Below, piece by piece: positions 43,182-52,847 of a DNA stretch of 64,000 nt (its first letter is position 1; the number at the start of each line of letters is the position of its first letter). Source of the DNA: Saccharibacillus endophyticus (lineage in GTDB: Bacteria; Bacillota; Bacilli; Paenibacillales; Paenibacillaceae); NCBI RefSeq assembly GCF_013185185.1, contig NZ_JAAZWE010000006.1, forward strand, positions 248,001 to 312,000, in the 5' to 3' direction. The notes beneath the pieces are model-generated. The model saw nothing but the letters and a program-made list of their open reading frames with translations. It was not told the DNA's origin and ran no database searches. A program made the position numbers and the translations under genes.

Positions 43182-45635
43182 TTAATTCGCGACGATATTG
43201 ACCAGCTTGCCCGGTACGGCAATGACTTTGCGAATCGTTTTGCCTGCCAACGCGTTCTGTACGTTTTCCAGGCTCATTGCATGATCTTCCAGCGCTTTCG
43301 CGTCCCAATCTTTCTGAACGTTGGCGCGCTGCGCGATCTTACCGTTGACCTGAATCACGATTTCCACTTCGGACTCCGTTGTCCATGCTTCGTCAAACTG
43401 CGGCCAAGCGGCATACGTCAGACTGTCCGTGCGGCCGATCTTCTCCCACAGCTCTTCCGCGATATGCGGCGCGAGCGGCGACAGCAGTTGAATGAAGTCC
43501 TGCATCGCTTGGCGCGGCAGCTCTTCCTGCTTGTACGCGTCGTTGGTGAAAATCATCAATTGGCTGATCGCCGTGTTGAAGCGCAGAGCTTCCATGTCTT
43601 CGGTCACTTTTTTGATCGTTTTGTGCCAAGTGCGCTTGAACTCGTCGGTGCCTGCGGTATCCGAGATTTTCGCGCTGAGACTGCCGTTGTCGTCCACGAA
43701 CATGCGGTAGACGCGGGACAGGAAGCGGTGCGAACCTTCCACGCCGTTCGTGTTCCAAGGCTTGGTCGCTTCCAGCGGTCCCATGAACATTTCGTAAATC
43801 CGCAGCGTGTCTGCACCGAACTCGTTGACGATCTCATCCGGGTTGATGACGTTGCCGCGCGATTTGCTCATTTTCTCGTTGTTCGGGCCGAGGATCATGC
43901 CTTGGTTGACGAGTTTTTGGAACGGTTCTTTCGTATTCACGACGCCGATATCGAACAGCACTTTATGCCAGAAGCGCGCGTACAGCAGGTGAAGTACCGC
44001 ATGCTCCGCGCCGCCGATGTAGAGGTCGACCGGCATCCAGTAATCCGATTTTTCTTTGCTGCACAGTTCCTGATCGTTGGTCGGGTCGAGGTAGCGCAGG
44101 TAGTACCAACAGCTGCCCGCCCATTGCGGCATCGTATTGGTTTCGCGGCGCGCTTTCATTCCCGTTTCCGGATCGACGATATTCACCCAATCCGTCGCGT
44201 TCGCCAGCGGCGATTCGCCTGTGCCCGATGGCTTGATCTCGTCCATTTCCGGCAGCAGCAGCGGCAGGCTGTCTTCCGGCACGGCTTTCATGCTTCCGTC
44301 TTCCAGATGGATGATCGGAATCGGTTCGCCCCAGTAACGCTGACGGCTGAACAACCAGTCGCGCAGACGGTAGGTCGTTTTGCCCTCGCCTTTGCCGCCC
44401 TGCTCCAACCATTCGATCATGCGCGCGATACCGTCTTCTTTGTTCAGGCCGTCCAGGAAGCCGGAGTTGACGTGTTCGCCTTCGCCCGTGTACGCTTCTT
44501 TTTCGATATCTCCGCCTTTGACGACTTCGATGATCTGAATGCCGAACTTTTTCGCGAATTCCCAGTCGCGCGTGTCATGTCCGGGAACGGCCATGATCGC
44601 GCCCGTGCCGTAAGCGGCCAAAACGTAATCGGCGATCCAGATCGGCAGCTTCGCTCCGTTGACCGGGTTGACCGCGTACGCGCCCGTGAATACGCCGCTT
44701 TTGTCTTTGTTGAGGTCGGTACGTTCCAGATCGCTTTTATGCGACGCTTTTTCCTGATACGCCTTCACCGCTTCTTTTTCATGCTCCGTCGTGATCTTTT
44801 CCACCAACGGATGTTCCGGCGCCAGCACGCAGTACGTCGCGCCGTACAGCGTATCCGGACGGGTCGTGAAGACCGCGATGTTCTCGTCCGTGCCTTCCAC
44901 CTGGAACGTCACTTCCGCGCCCTGCGATTTGCCGATCCAGTTGCGCTGCATGTCCTTCAAGCTTTCCGGCCAATCCAGCTCTTCCAGATCTTCCAACAGA
45001 CGGTCGGCGTAAGCGGTAATTCTCAGCATCCATTGACGCATCGGCTTGCGGATTACCGGATGGCCGCCGCGTTCGCTTTTGCCGTCGATGACTTCTTCGT
45101 TCGCCAGCACGGTTCCGAGCGCCGGACACCAGTTAACCGGAATTTCCGCCACGTAAGCCAGATCGCGCTTGTACAGCTGCAGGAAGATCCATTGCGTCCA
45201 TTTGAAATATTCCGGGTCCGTCGTGCTGATCTCGCGATCCCAATCGTACGAGAAACCGAGCGATTTGATTTGACGACGGAACGTGTTGATATTTTTCAGC
45301 GTGAACTCGCGCGGGTGACCGCCGTTATCGATCGCGTACTGTTCCGCAGGCAGGCCGAACGCGTCCCAACCCATCGGGTGCATCACGTTGAAGCCCTGCA
45401 TCCGCTTGTAGCGGGAAACGATATCCGTTGCCGTATAACCTTCCGGGTGGCCGACGTGCAGGCCCGCGCCGGACGGATAGGGGAACATGTCCATCGCATA
45501 AAACTTCGGCTTGCTATGGTCCATGTCATCGGTCTTGAACGTTTTTTCCTCGTCCCATTTCTGCTGCCATTTCGGTTCGATCGTCTGGGCACGGTAGCCG
45601 CTTGCCGCAGCTCCTTGCTCGTTTCTTTCGCTCAT
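43182..45635 (-). CDS. leuS: Leucyl-tRNA synthetase
   Basis: An 817-residue class I synthetase. I start at ATG 45633-45635 (MSERNEQ), about 10 nt after AGGG; an ATG two codons earlier (45641) is equally in frame but too close to the site. The HIGH motif is in [19 protein letters not shown] and the KMSKS motif in [17 protein letters not shown]. The CP1 editing domain lies between (about residues 220-420; [22 protein letters not shown]). It charges tRNA-Leu. A complete T-box riboswitch precedes it. Confidence 0.97.
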   Translation of the reverse strand: MSERNEQGAAASGYRAQTIEPKWQQKWDEEKTFKTDDMDHSKPKFYAMDMFPYPSGAGLHVGHPEGYTATDIVSRYKRMQGFNVMHPMGWDAFGLPAEQYAIDNGGHPREFTLKNINTFRRQIKSLGFSYDWDREISTTDPEYFKWTQWIFLQLYKRDLAYVAEIPVNWCPALGTVLANEEVIDGKSERGGHPVIRKPMRQWMLRITAYADRLLEDLEELDWPESLKDMQRNWIGKSQGAEVTFQVEGTDENIAVFTTRPDTLYGATYCVLAPEHPLVEKITTEHEKEAVKAYQEKASHKSDLERTDLNKDKSGVFTGAYAVNPVNGAKLPIWIADYVLAAYGTGAIMAVPGHDTRDWEFAKKFGIQIIEVVKGGDIEKEAYTGEGEHVNSGFLDGLNKEDGIARMIEWLEQGGKGEGKTTYRLRDWLFSRQRYWGEPIPIIHLEDGSMKAVPEDSLPLLLPEMDEIKPSGTGESPLANATDWVNIVDPETGMKARRETNTMPQWAGSCWYYLRYLDPTNDQELCSKEKSDYWMPVDLYIGGAEHAVLHLLYARFWHKVLFDIGVVNTKEPFQKLVNQGMILGPNNEKMSKSRGNVINPDEIVNEFGADTLRIYEMFMGPLEATKPWNTNGVEGSHRFLSRVYRMFVDDNGSLSAKISDTAGTDEFKRTWHKTIKKVTEDMEALRFNTAISQLMIFTNDAYKQEELPRQAMQDFIQLLSPLAPHIAEELWEKIGRTDSLTYAAWPQFDEAWTTESEVEIVIQVNGKIAQRANVQKDWDAKALEDHAMSLENVQNALAGKTIRKVIAVPGKLVNIVAN

Positions 45636-45663
45636 CGTCATCTGTCCCTTCGCTTCTAAAATC

Positions 45664-45964
45664 AAAAAGCCCCCCGCCCGCCGGCGTCGTAAACGCCAGG
45701 GACGAGAGGCATTGCTTCCCGTGGTACCACCCTGATTAGCGGACAAGCCGCTCACTCAAATATCCGATAACGGGGATCAACCGATGCGACCGGACGTCTT
45801 TTCCGTAAAAACCGGATGTACCGCCGTCTGTCCGCATAATCTCCGAGGCGAGTTCGTACAGGGTGCGCTGCCGGGCTTCCACCAACCGCCGGCTCTCTTG
45901 GAAACGTCCACCTGCCTACTGCTCCTCATCATCGACAAATCTTATCTTTGTTCACCTTTGCAAT
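45664..45964 (-). promoter_or_regulatory. T-box riboswitch controlling leuS (leucine)
   Basis: A leader of about 300 nt. It has the AGTAGGCAGG element of Stem I, the AAGAGAGCCGGCGGTTGGTGG region, and a putative specifier loop GAACTCGCC with a CTC leucine codon. The canonical T-box CAGGGTGGTACCACGGG is the complement of 45718-45734. A GC-rich terminator ends it (about 45669-45710) with five T residues (45668-45664). Uncharged tRNA-Leu should stabilise the antiterminator and turn leuS on. Confidence 0.93.
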
Positions 45965-45970
45965 GCCCCT

Positions 45971-46000
45971 ATTATATAGAAAACAAAAGTAAAAAGTCAA
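45971..46000 (-). promoter_or_regulatory. Promoter of the leuS T-box leader
   Basis: TTGACT (45995-46000), 18 bp, perfect TATAAT (45971-45976) on the minus strand. Confidence 0.85.
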
Positions 46001-46176
46001 TGACTCCTATAGCGTTAACAAGATACTCCGCGCCTTCGGGCCTCAAGCTGTGGTATACTGGTAGGCGCTCCCGGACGCGACGTCAGCAATCGGACTTCGA
46101 ACGACGCCGCGCCGACAGCCGGAACGGGCTTGGTTCTTTTCCCGCGAAGCCCTTCAATACAAGGAGGAATACCGTT

Positions 46177-47253
46177 ATGTTCAATCCCGATCAGGTCAAA
46201 CCGTTTATCACGCATGCCGATCCGTTGGTCAGCAACGCGGCGATCCGGTTTTTGGCCGAAACGTATAAATACCCGCAGGACATCTCCGCACTGGTGCTGG
46301 AAAAGCTGGTGTCGGCGCCTCGCAAAGAAGACGTCTATTTGCATCGTGCAGCCGCTTTTCCGCAAACGAAAGTCACCGTACAAGCTATGCTTCATCTGCT
46401 GAACGCAGGCATGGTGACAGGCAATTCGCGTATTTTCCTATCCCGTATGCTGCTTGGCAGCAATCCCGACCTGCTCAAGCCGGTGCTGGAACAAATTAAA
46501 GCGTTGGACGAAGACTGGTACGAGGAAGCAGCCGAATACGTTCGAATCTCCGATCTGAGCGATGCGGAAGTGCGTAGCCTTTTTAATGAAGAAACGCAAA
46601 AAAACAGCGGACTGGATTACGAGGATATCGACTACGACAAGTTGGATCTTTTGCTGACCGAACTGATCGAACGCGAGATTCTGCAGCCGCGCGAGACGAT
46701 GGACGAACTTCAGGAACAGTACACGCTGGACCCCCAGTCGATCCGTACCGTTTACCTGATCCAGGCTGCGGGCAAACTCAAAATCTCTTACGCGCTCCCT
46801 CTGTTCTACGATGCGCTCAAATCCGATAACGATCTGGTTGCCGAACAAGCCGCCGATGCGCTCGTTCGCGTAGGCAGCGAAGAGGTGATCGAGAAACTCG
46901 TGCAGATGTACAACGAGGAAAAAGACAGCTTCCTGCTGCTGAGTCTCGTCGATGTCCTGTCCCGCATCCTGCTGCCGTCGGCCGAAGAAGCGCTGATTGC
47001 TTTGCTTGAAAAAGAAGACCACTTCACGCGCATCGCCAAACTCGCCGACGGATTGTGCAGACTCGGTTCGGAGCAGGCTGTGCCGGTGGTGCAGGAGCTG
47101 GTCAAGATCGGCTATGATAAAGACTATGTGGAACTGAAAGAATCCATTTACGCCTGCTGCGTCATGTTGGGCCGCGTGCTGCCTGAGCTGGACGAATGGC
47201 GTAAGGAAATTGCGAAGGAAGACGAGGAGCGGATGAATAAGCTGCGTGGTTAA
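46177..47253 (+). CDS. HEAT-repeat protein, unknown function
   Basis: A 358-residue protein. The start ATG (46177-46179) follows AAGGAGG; the frame extends upstream but over the promoter. It is made of repeated helical pairs of the HEAT type, for example LPLFYDALKSDNDLVAEQAADALVRVGSEEVIEKLVQMY and the units around residues 290-340. It has no signal peptide or membrane segment, so it is a cytosolic scaffold or adaptor by inference. An extended -10 (TGGTATACT) lies near 46051. It is divergent from the leuS leader. I do not recognise a specific family. Confidence 0.8.
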   Translation: MFNPDQVKPFITHADPLVSNAAIRFLAETYKYPQDISALVLEKLVSAPRKEDVYLHRAAAFPQTKVTVQAMLHLLNAGMVTGNSRIFLSRMLLGSNPDLLKPVLEQIKALDEDWYEEAAEYVRISDLSDAEVRSLFNEETQKNSGLDYEDIDYDKLDLLLTELIEREILQPRETMDELQEQYTLDPQSIRTVYLIQAAGKLKISYALPLFYDALKSDNDLVAEQAADALVRVGSEEVIEKLVQMYNEEKDSFLLLSLVDVLSRILLPSAEEALIALLEKEDHFTRIAKLADGLCRLGSEQAVPVVQELVKIGYDKDYVELKESIYACCVMLGRVLPELDEWRKEIAKEDEERMNKLRG

Positions 47254-47338
47254 GAAAGCTTCTCTATTCAGAACAGAGCCGCTTTCGAGAGCAATTATTT
47301 TTCGTCATCTATAAAAATTGAATCTTTGCGACGCGATT

Positions 47339-47370
47339 GAAGCCTCCAGTCATTTAGAGGCTTCTTTTTT
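47339..47370 (+). terminator. Terminator of the HEAT-repeat gene
   Basis: GAAGCCTC (47339-47346) with GAGGCTTC (47357-47364), followed by six T. Confidence 0.88.
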
Positions 47371-47518
47371 ATAATTTTCCCGAAATCAAATTAAGTAGTC
47401 TGTTATTTCAATTCAAATCATTGATTCCTTCATTTTTATAAATATGGTATATATTCTTTAAGAAGTTTAGTTAGCATTTACAAATAAAACGGGCATAAAG
47501 ATATGGAGGAAATAAGCA

Positions 47519-48604
47519 ATGCGAAAAAAGCTAGGCCTTTGTTTACTTGCGCTAAGTTTACTTTTGGCAAGTTCACCAATACCTTTAGAAATTCAAGCGG
47601 ATTCTTCGAATCAGACTCAAGCGATCAATACGGCTCAGAATCATTTCTCCAAGCAATTCTCACTGAAACGAAAATCAGTCTCCAGTCCCCTGTTTTACGA
47701 TGTTAACAACGACGGTACGGACGAAATTATTCTGTCTGCTCCAAGTAAAAGAGAGTATGGCCCTCTCGTTTCTTATCTAGGAATCTATTCAAGTGCGGGA
47801 GCAAAACTCATGACCCAAAATATAGAATCCGATTATATCTACGAAATTCGACCTATGAAAAACGAAACATACAATAATCTACTAGCTTTCATCGATAGTC
47901 AAGGAAATGCTGGATCTTCGGTATCTGTGAAGGTATTTAAAAACAATACGTTAAACGAAATTTTTGGTACTTTTCCGCTTAACGTAGACGTGGACAGAGT
48001 CGTAATTAAGGATGAAGACCAAGATGGAAACGACGAAATCTACGGCTATCAAATGTATCTTGCGGCAGAAACCCGTAATCTCAGCCATGCAACAGCTGTT
48101 TATGATGAACTTGTACATAGATGGGATTCCAAAACCAGAAAATATGTAACCGCGATTTATGGGCAAGATGGAATACAAGATAGCCAAAGAGTTCCCGCAG
48201 GTCCGATCGATGCTCAACAAGCTTTAAAGCTATTGCAACAAGCTCGTTATAAACAATTAACGATGGCTCCTCAGGGAAGCCCGGAGAGTTTGCGAAAATC
48301 TCTTCAGTACGTATTCACTTATAACTTCATTAACGAAATCGAAAATCAAGGATTAATCAATTTCGGCAATGGCAAGGTCGGCCCGCATTATCTGCACGGA
48401 GACAACGATCTGCTTTTAGTTCCGGTATTCGATACGAATAAAAAAGCAACTTTAAGACAAGTGGCAAGCGGAAAAGCTGCTATTCTTACTCAAGCCGTGA
48501 AAAAAAACATTGGCAAAAAATCATACACTTTTACTTACGAAGCTACATTTTACAAAACAAAATACGGTTGGAAAGTTAATAGTTTTAGAAATATGAGTGA
48601 TTGA
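47519..48604 (+). CDS. Secreted protein with calcium-binding-like repeat, unknown function
   Basis: A 361-residue protein with a clear signal peptide (MRKKLGLCLLALSLLLASS, cleavage near residue 28). DVNNDGTDEI (about residue 61) and DEDQDGNDEI (about 164) resemble the D-x-D/N-x-D-G loops of VCBS/FG-GAP or dockerin-like calcium sites. The C-terminal 90 residues resemble a small folded unit with aromatic strands (YTFTYEATFYKTKYGWKV). Function unknown. The DNA is clearly more AT-rich than its neighbours, with weaker codon bias toward GC, suggesting recent acquisition. The ribosome-binding site is GGAGGAAA. Confidence 0.75.
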   Translation: MRKKLGLCLLALSLLLASSPIPLEIQADSSNQTQAINTAQNHFSKQFSLKRKSVSSPLFYDVNNDGTDEIILSAPSKREYGPLVSYLGIYSSAGAKLMTQNIESDYIYEIRPMKNETYNNLLAFIDSQGNAGSSVSVKVFKNNTLNEIFGTFPLNVDVDRVVIKDEDQDGNDEIYGYQMYLAAETRNLSHATAVYDELVHRWDSKTRKYVTAIYGQDGIQDSQRVPAGPIDAQQALKLLQQARYKQLTMAPQGSPESLRKSLQYVFTYNFINEIENQGLINFGNGKVGPHYLHGDNDLLLVPVFDTNKKATLRQVASGKAAILTQAVKKNIGKKSYTFTYEATFYKTKYGWKVNSFRNMSD

Positions 48605-48640
48605 GAAAAACATGCTTCTCTCTTTTGTTCTCCTCTAGTC

Positions 48641-48675
48641 AATAAGCCGCTCCCTACAAAGGAGCAGCTTATTTT
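48641..48675. terminator. Bidirectional terminator after the secreted protein gene
   Basis: AATAAGCcGCTCC (48641-48653) with GGAGCaGCTTATT (48661-48673), one mismatch, then TTTATC. Confidence 0.75.
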
Positions 48676-48745
48676 ATCGGGAAAGTTCCTCCAACCTCAT
48701 CCAGCTTCCCGATTGCAATACGCGACCGCAGCGGCACTCCCCCGA
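48676..48745 (+). repeat. Dispersed intergenic palindrome, copy D (right half only)
   Basis: ATCGGGAA (48676-48683) with TTCCCGAT (48706-48713), then TGCAATACGCGACCG, nearly identical to copy F. The left outer arm is missing. It ends beside the stop of the chemotaxis gene. Confidence 0.65.
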
Positions 48746-48753
48746 CGCCGCCC

Positions 48754-49608
48754 CTACAACAACTTCGCGATTCCTTTGATCTCGCCAGCCGATTCCGCCA
48801 ACTGCTCCATCGAAGCCGCGATCTCTTGCGTAGCCGCTGCCTGCTGTTCGCTCTGGGCCGTGCAGCGATCCAGAGTCTCGTCGAGATTTCCGATCCGCGT
48901 GCGGATCAAGCCCAAAATCTTCTCGATCTCGCGCGCTGATGAAGCACTCGATTCCGCCATCTTGCGAATCTCCGCCGCCACGACGCCGAATCCTCGGCCA
49001 TGCTCGCCCGCATGGGCTGCTTCGATCGCCGCATTGATCCCGAGCAGCGTCGAATTCTCGGACACTTCCCGAATGAACGACAGAATCTCATCCGTCTTTT
49101 TCAACTCGGTGACGACGCTTCGCCCAATCTCCTGCAACACCGCAAGATCAGCAGCCAGATCGGTAGCCGTCTTGGCGATCTCGTCCGCAGCCGTTCGAAC
49201 CTCGTTCGAGCTGACAGCCAGATGCTCTGCCGCTCCGTCCAATATCTGCTGATTGCGCAAGCTGATGCCGAGCGTCAGTACGCCGGCCGGGCGACCGCTT
49301 CCGTCCAAATCCCCGATCGGCTTCGCTACCGACTTGAATGCAGCACCGTAGACTTCCGCACCCAGATTCGCACTGACGGTTCGTCCTTCGTCAAGCGCTC
49401 GCCGAATCCCGCTTTGCGAAGGAATCGGGGCTCCCGGCTCTACCGGAATGCCGACTTCTTTCCCCGGCAGATAGGCTTGAAACTTCTCCGTATCCGTCAA
49501 GGCAAACATCACATCAATCGGGAACAACTCCTGGACAACAGGCAAAACGGTTTCAAAAGCTTCCTTCAACTGCTCCATATTTTCTTTTTTCAACGACGCG
49601 GCTTCCAT
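48754..49608 (-). CDS. Soluble methyl-accepting chemotaxis protein
   Basis: A 284-residue receptor without membrane segments. The start ATG (49606-49608) follows AAGGGG; a GTG one codon earlier is possible. Residues 1-120 are a small sensory domain ([35 protein letters not shown], then [17 protein letters not shown]). Residues about 140-284 are the signalling hairpin, with the tip [45 protein letters not shown]. It should couple to CheA/CheW in the cytoplasm; the signal is unknown. The hairpin is short, as in cytosolic receptors such as Bacillus YfmS. Confidence 0.87.
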   Translation of the reverse strand: MEAASLKKENMEQLKEAFETVLPVVQELFPIDVMFALTDTEKFQAYLPGKEVGIPVEPGAPIPSQSGIRRALDEGRTVSANLGAEVYGAAFKSVAKPIGDLDGSGRPAGVLTLGISLRNQQILDGAAEHLAVSSNEVRTAADEIAKTATDLAADLAVLQEIGRSVVTELKKTDEILSFIREVSENSTLLGINAAIEAAHAGEHGRGFGVVAAEIRKMAESSASSAREIEKILGLIRTRIGNLDETLDRCTAQSEQQAAATQEIAASMEQLAESAGEIKGIAKLL

Positions 49609-49697
49609 CACAATCGCCCCTTCCTTTTTGCAGCGAAGTATACCACTTACCGAGCTCGTTCGAATGCGCTTTTTGTCGCAAAACATCAGGTATTTTT

Positions 49698-50417
49698 TTA
49701 CTCCCCGGGATAATCGAGTCTTCGCCGGTGCAAAGTCCACAAAAGCAGGGCTGCGGATATTGCTGCATAAACCAACGCCGCCCCTACAGGCAGCCACTTG
49801 CCTCCTGTCCCCAACTCATCGTAGAACGTTAACGCATGCAAAGTCAGTTGGAGCGGCGGCAAGATATAGGTCATCCATGACCAACCCTCCGGCAGCGCGT
49901 TCCCGATTCCGCCTGCTCCGAAAGCAAGCGCCAACCAGGTGCACAGAATTAATACGGCGTACAAGCGCGATTCAAATAACTTGACGGTAAACCACCCCGC
50001 CAGCGATACGCCCAACCCCGCCAACGAAATATGATATAACGATGCCATACCTAACTCTTCCATATACGGAAACCGCTCAAGTCTGCCTAGCAACGCCGGA
50101 TAAATGACAGCAAAGAGCCCCAGTGCCGAAGCAAAAATCCAGGCATATAACAGCTTTGCTCCGCTCAAGCGAACCAAACTGCGAGCATGCAGCAGGGTTG
50201 CCATCTCCTGATTAGCCGCTTCCACATCCATCACCAGACAACCGATCGCCGCTGCCGCAACAAATAACAGCGATGACGAGAACGCGTAGCTTCCCATTAC
50301 CGGATTAGGAGCGGAACTGTAAATCAATATCAAAATAGCCAAGTAAATAAACGACGGCGCGCCATAACGATAAGAACGCATAAAGCATCGATGGAGATAC
50401 TGCAACAGTGCAATCAT
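49698..50417 (-). CDS. ABC transporter permease
   Basis: A 239-residue protein with about six hydrophobic segments. The start ATG (50415-50417) overlaps the stop of the ATPase gene (ATGA) and has AGGAGGGCGAGG upstream. No family-level motif is clear; the topology is that of ABC-2-like or antibiotic-type permeases. With the upstream ATPase it forms a two-gene ABC system, likely an exporter, whose substrate I cannot assign. Confidence 0.8.
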   Translation of the reverse strand: MIALLQYLHRCFMRSYRYGAPSFIYLAILILIYSSAPNPVMGSYAFSSSLLFVAAAAIGCLVMDVEAANQEMATLLHARSLVRLSGAKLLYAWIFASALGLFAVIYPALLGRLERFPYMEELGMASLYHISLAGLGVSLAGWFTVKLFESRLYAVLILCTWLALAFGAGGIGNALPEGWSWMTYILPPLQLTLHALTFYDELGTGGKWLPVGAALVYAAISAALLLWTLHRRRLDYPGE

Positions 50418-51313
50418 ACCTCGCCCTCCTTTCTGTTCAGCGACAATACGATGCCTTCTGCCTGCCAAAAGTCGCGCATGAACGCGTGACAATCCTCGCT
50501 CGGGATGCCGCAACGTACCGCATTCCCGGCAGCCGTCCAGTCGACGCGCGGAAATGCGACAGCTAAACGCTCTCTTGCCTTTTCCGTCAACAGCCCGTCC
50601 AGCTCATAACGGACTGACCCGGAATTCGAGGCTTCGTCCGTATTCGGTTCCTCTAAAATCAACTGTCCTTCGCGAATCCGATACGTGGTACTGACCGACT
50701 CCCACGACGGAAGCGGATCATGCAGAGCGGTAATGACGGCCGTGCCTTCCGCTCGGAGACCGTGCAGAAGCGTCAACAGCTTCTCCGACGAAGCGGTGTC
50801 CAGCCCGGAAAAAGGTTCGTCCAGCAGCAGCAGGGCAGGACGAAGCAAACAGGCTTGCATAAGATTCACCTTTTGCAGCATGCCTTTGGAATAATGGATA
50901 AGCAGCGACGGACTGTGGGCAGGCAGCTCCAACAGCTCGTGCAATTCTTCGATGCGCGTGGTTAACGCTGCCGTCGGCATGCCCGCAATCCGCCCCATAT
51001 GGATCAAATATTCTTCGGAGGTCATGCGCAATTTGGGCAGCCGATCCGGCGCGTATCCCGTCTGCAACTGCTTTGAACTTCTATGTATACGACCCGAGCT
51101 TGCCGGAATAATTCCTGCAACGATCTTAAGCAAGGTGCTTTTTCCCGAACCGTTGCCGCCGCGTAAAATCAAACTTTCTCCTCGGTCCAGACTCAGCGAG
51201 ATTTCCGACAACACCTTGCGCGAGCCGTAGCTCTTGCCCACCTGCTCAAGACGAATTAGCGAAGAGGCCGTGCCTGAATCGACTGCACCCTTCTTCTTGA
51301 TTCGCTCATTCAA
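50414..51313 (-). CDS. ABC transporter ATP-binding protein
   Basis: A 299-residue ATPase. The Walker A is GGNGSGKSTLLKIVAG and the Walker B LLLLDEPFSGLD. The signature is HYSKGMLQKV in place of LSGGQ, as in DrrA/CcmA-type exporters. I take a TTG start (51311-51313), 9 nt after AAGGAG; ATG codons upstream (51331, 51337) lack sites and add little conserved sequence. The last 80 residues are an extra C-terminal domain. The stop overlaps the permease start, so they are coupled. Confidence 0.85.
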   Translation of the reverse strand: MNERIKKKGAVDSGTASSLIRLEQVGKSYGSRKVLSEISLSLDRGESLILRGGNGSGKSTLLKIVAGIIPASSGRIHRSSKQLQTGYAPDRLPKLRMTSEEYLIHMGRIAGMPTAALTTRIEELHELLELPAHSPSLLIHYSKGMLQKVNLMQACLLRPALLLLDEPFSGLDTASSEKLLTLLHGLRAEGTAVITALHDPLPSWESVSTTYRIREGQLILEEPNTDEASNSGSVRYELDGLLTEKARERLAVAFPRVDWTAAGNAVRCGIPSEDCHAFMRDFWQAEGIVLSLNRKEGEV

Positions 51314-51375
51314 TACGATCATCTCCTTCATTACCATCTTAAACCAATTTTTATTTATATTCAAAATTCGCATGC

Positions 51376-51414
51376 AAAAAGCCCCGATTCCCAAGAAGGG
51401 ATATCGAGGCTTTT
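51376..51414 (-). terminator. Terminator of the MFS gene
   Basis: Minus strand: AAAAGCCTCGATATCCC with GGGAATCGGGGCTTTT (two mismatched positions), then a final T run at 51376-51380. Confidence 0.75.
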
Positions 51415-51452
51415 CCCAAATCGAAGATACGTCCCAATCGCTTGACGCAAGC

Positions 51453-52598
51453 TTAACGAACTAACACGGATGAAATAAACATAAGCACGAACAACGCCAG
51501 AATCACAACAGGAATCACGGTTAACCCCATCATGCCAGCCGAAAGACCGACCAACATCGGGATCACCGTCGAACCCGTGTAAGCACTCGCCATTTCGAGT
51601 CCGATTACGCTTTGCGAAGCCTTTTTCCCGAAACGTTCCGGCGTCATGTGCACAATACTCGGATAAATCGGCGCACCGCCGAATCCCAAAACAAACAGCC
51701 CGACTCCGGCCAGAACTACGCTTGAAGAACCGATCAACACGATTAAACCTAAAGCCCCGATCAGAATTCCGTAACGAATCAGCGGCTTGGCCGAAACTTT
51801 TTCGGATAAAAATCCCGATAGGATTCGCCCTGCGATAATTCCGATAAAATAAAGGGACGAGAACGCCGCCGCCTGGTTAACCTCCAGCCCTTTGCTCGCG
51901 ATCAAGTAAGAAGCCGCCCATAAGCCAACCGCCGTCTCCGATCCGTTATAACACAGCATCACCAACATCGCGGGCTTGACCCCTTTAATACGTACCGCTT
52001 CGCGGCTGCTCATGAATTTGGGCTCTTCATCCTGCTGCTCGATCCGGCTCTCGAACAGCTTCCATAAAGGCAGCGCCAGCAGCAAGACAACCGTTATCCC
52101 CAACAATATAAACGCCACCGCAGAAAACCCGCCACGCCAATCGTTTCCTTCACGAAGATTCAGCGCCATAACCAACGGTCCTGCCGTAGCTCCGATTCCC
52201 CAGAAACAATGCAGCCAGCTCATATGTTTGGCTTTGAAATGAAGGGCTACGTAGTTGCTGAGCGCCGCATCGACTGCCCCGGCACCGAAGCCGAGCAAGA
52301 CCGCGCCCACGATCAACAGCGCGAAATTCGGTACGATCGAATAACAGAAAAGAGCCAAAGAAGTGGACAAAATACTGCCGATCACGACTTTTCCGGTTCC
52401 GAATTTGTATAAAAGCTTATTTGCCGACAAACTCGATGCCACGGTGCATAGCGATACGACAAACGGGATAATCCCCGCCATTTCCGTCGTTGCATTCAAC
52501 TCCAGCTTCATGACCGGCCAAGCGCTTCCGAGCAGCGAATCGGGCAATCCCAATCCGATAAAAGCCAAATAAATAATAATCAGTAATAACGTAACCAT
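51453..52598 (-). CDS. MFS transporter, 12-helix (FucP-like)
   Basis: A 381-residue protein with 12 hydrophobic segments. The N-terminus (MVTLLLIIIYLAFIGLGLPDSLLGSAWPVM) and the LHCFWGIGATAGPLVM, GRILSGFLSEK and FGGAPIYPSIVHMTPERFG segments recall FucP/fosmidomycin-like carriers that transport sugars or small molecules. The substrate is unknown. A ribosome-binding site close to the ATG is poor, so the true start might lie elsewhere, but the first helix would be lost with a later start. It stands alone between terminators. Confidence 0.82.
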   Translation of the reverse strand: MVTLLLIIIYLAFIGLGLPDSLLGSAWPVMKLELNATTEMAGIIPFVVSLCTVASSLSANKLLYKFGTGKVVIGSILSTSLALFCYSIVPNFALLIVGAVLLGFGAGAVDAALSNYVALHFKAKHMSWLHCFWGIGATAGPLVMALNLREGNDWRGGFSAVAFILLGITVVLLLALPLWKLFESRIEQQDEEPKFMSSREAVRIKGVKPAMLVMLCYNGSETAVGLWAASYLIASKGLEVNQAAAFSSLYFIGIIAGRILSGFLSEKVSAKPLIRYGILIGALGLIVLIGSSSVVLAGVGLFVLGFGGAPIYPSIVHMTPERFGKKASQSVIGLEMASAYTGSTVIPMLVGLSAGMMGLTVIPVVILALFVLMFISSVLVR

Positions 52599-52759
52599 GC
52601 TCCACGAAGAAACCCCGAATCGGGACCGATCTTCTTCGGAATTTCTACTCCCTCCGACAGTTATGTAATTTTCGAAAAGCTTTTCGGTCCGAAATCTAAA
52701 TTACCATAATCGATGATCGAATCATAGAGGACGAAGACAGATCGACAGGCTTCAAACGC

Positions 52760-52801
52760 AAAAAAGCCCTCGTATTCCGCTAGGGAATTCGAGAGCTTTT
52801 T
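52760..52801 (-). terminator. Terminator of the sugar ABC operon
   Basis: Minus strand: AAAGCTCTCGAATTCC with GGAATACGAGGGCTTT (two mismatches), followed by TTTTTT (52765-52760). Confidence 0.82.
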
Positions 52802-52847
52802 CTTGAATCGGACAAGGGACTCTACTGTTTATTGAAGGCCGTACGAT

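Noticed and set aside
43155-45659. 834-codon open frame on the plus strand opposite leuS
   Set aside because: Exact mirror of the leuS coding frame with His/Arg/Phe-rich composition and no ribosome-binding site; leuS itself has all synthetase motifs.
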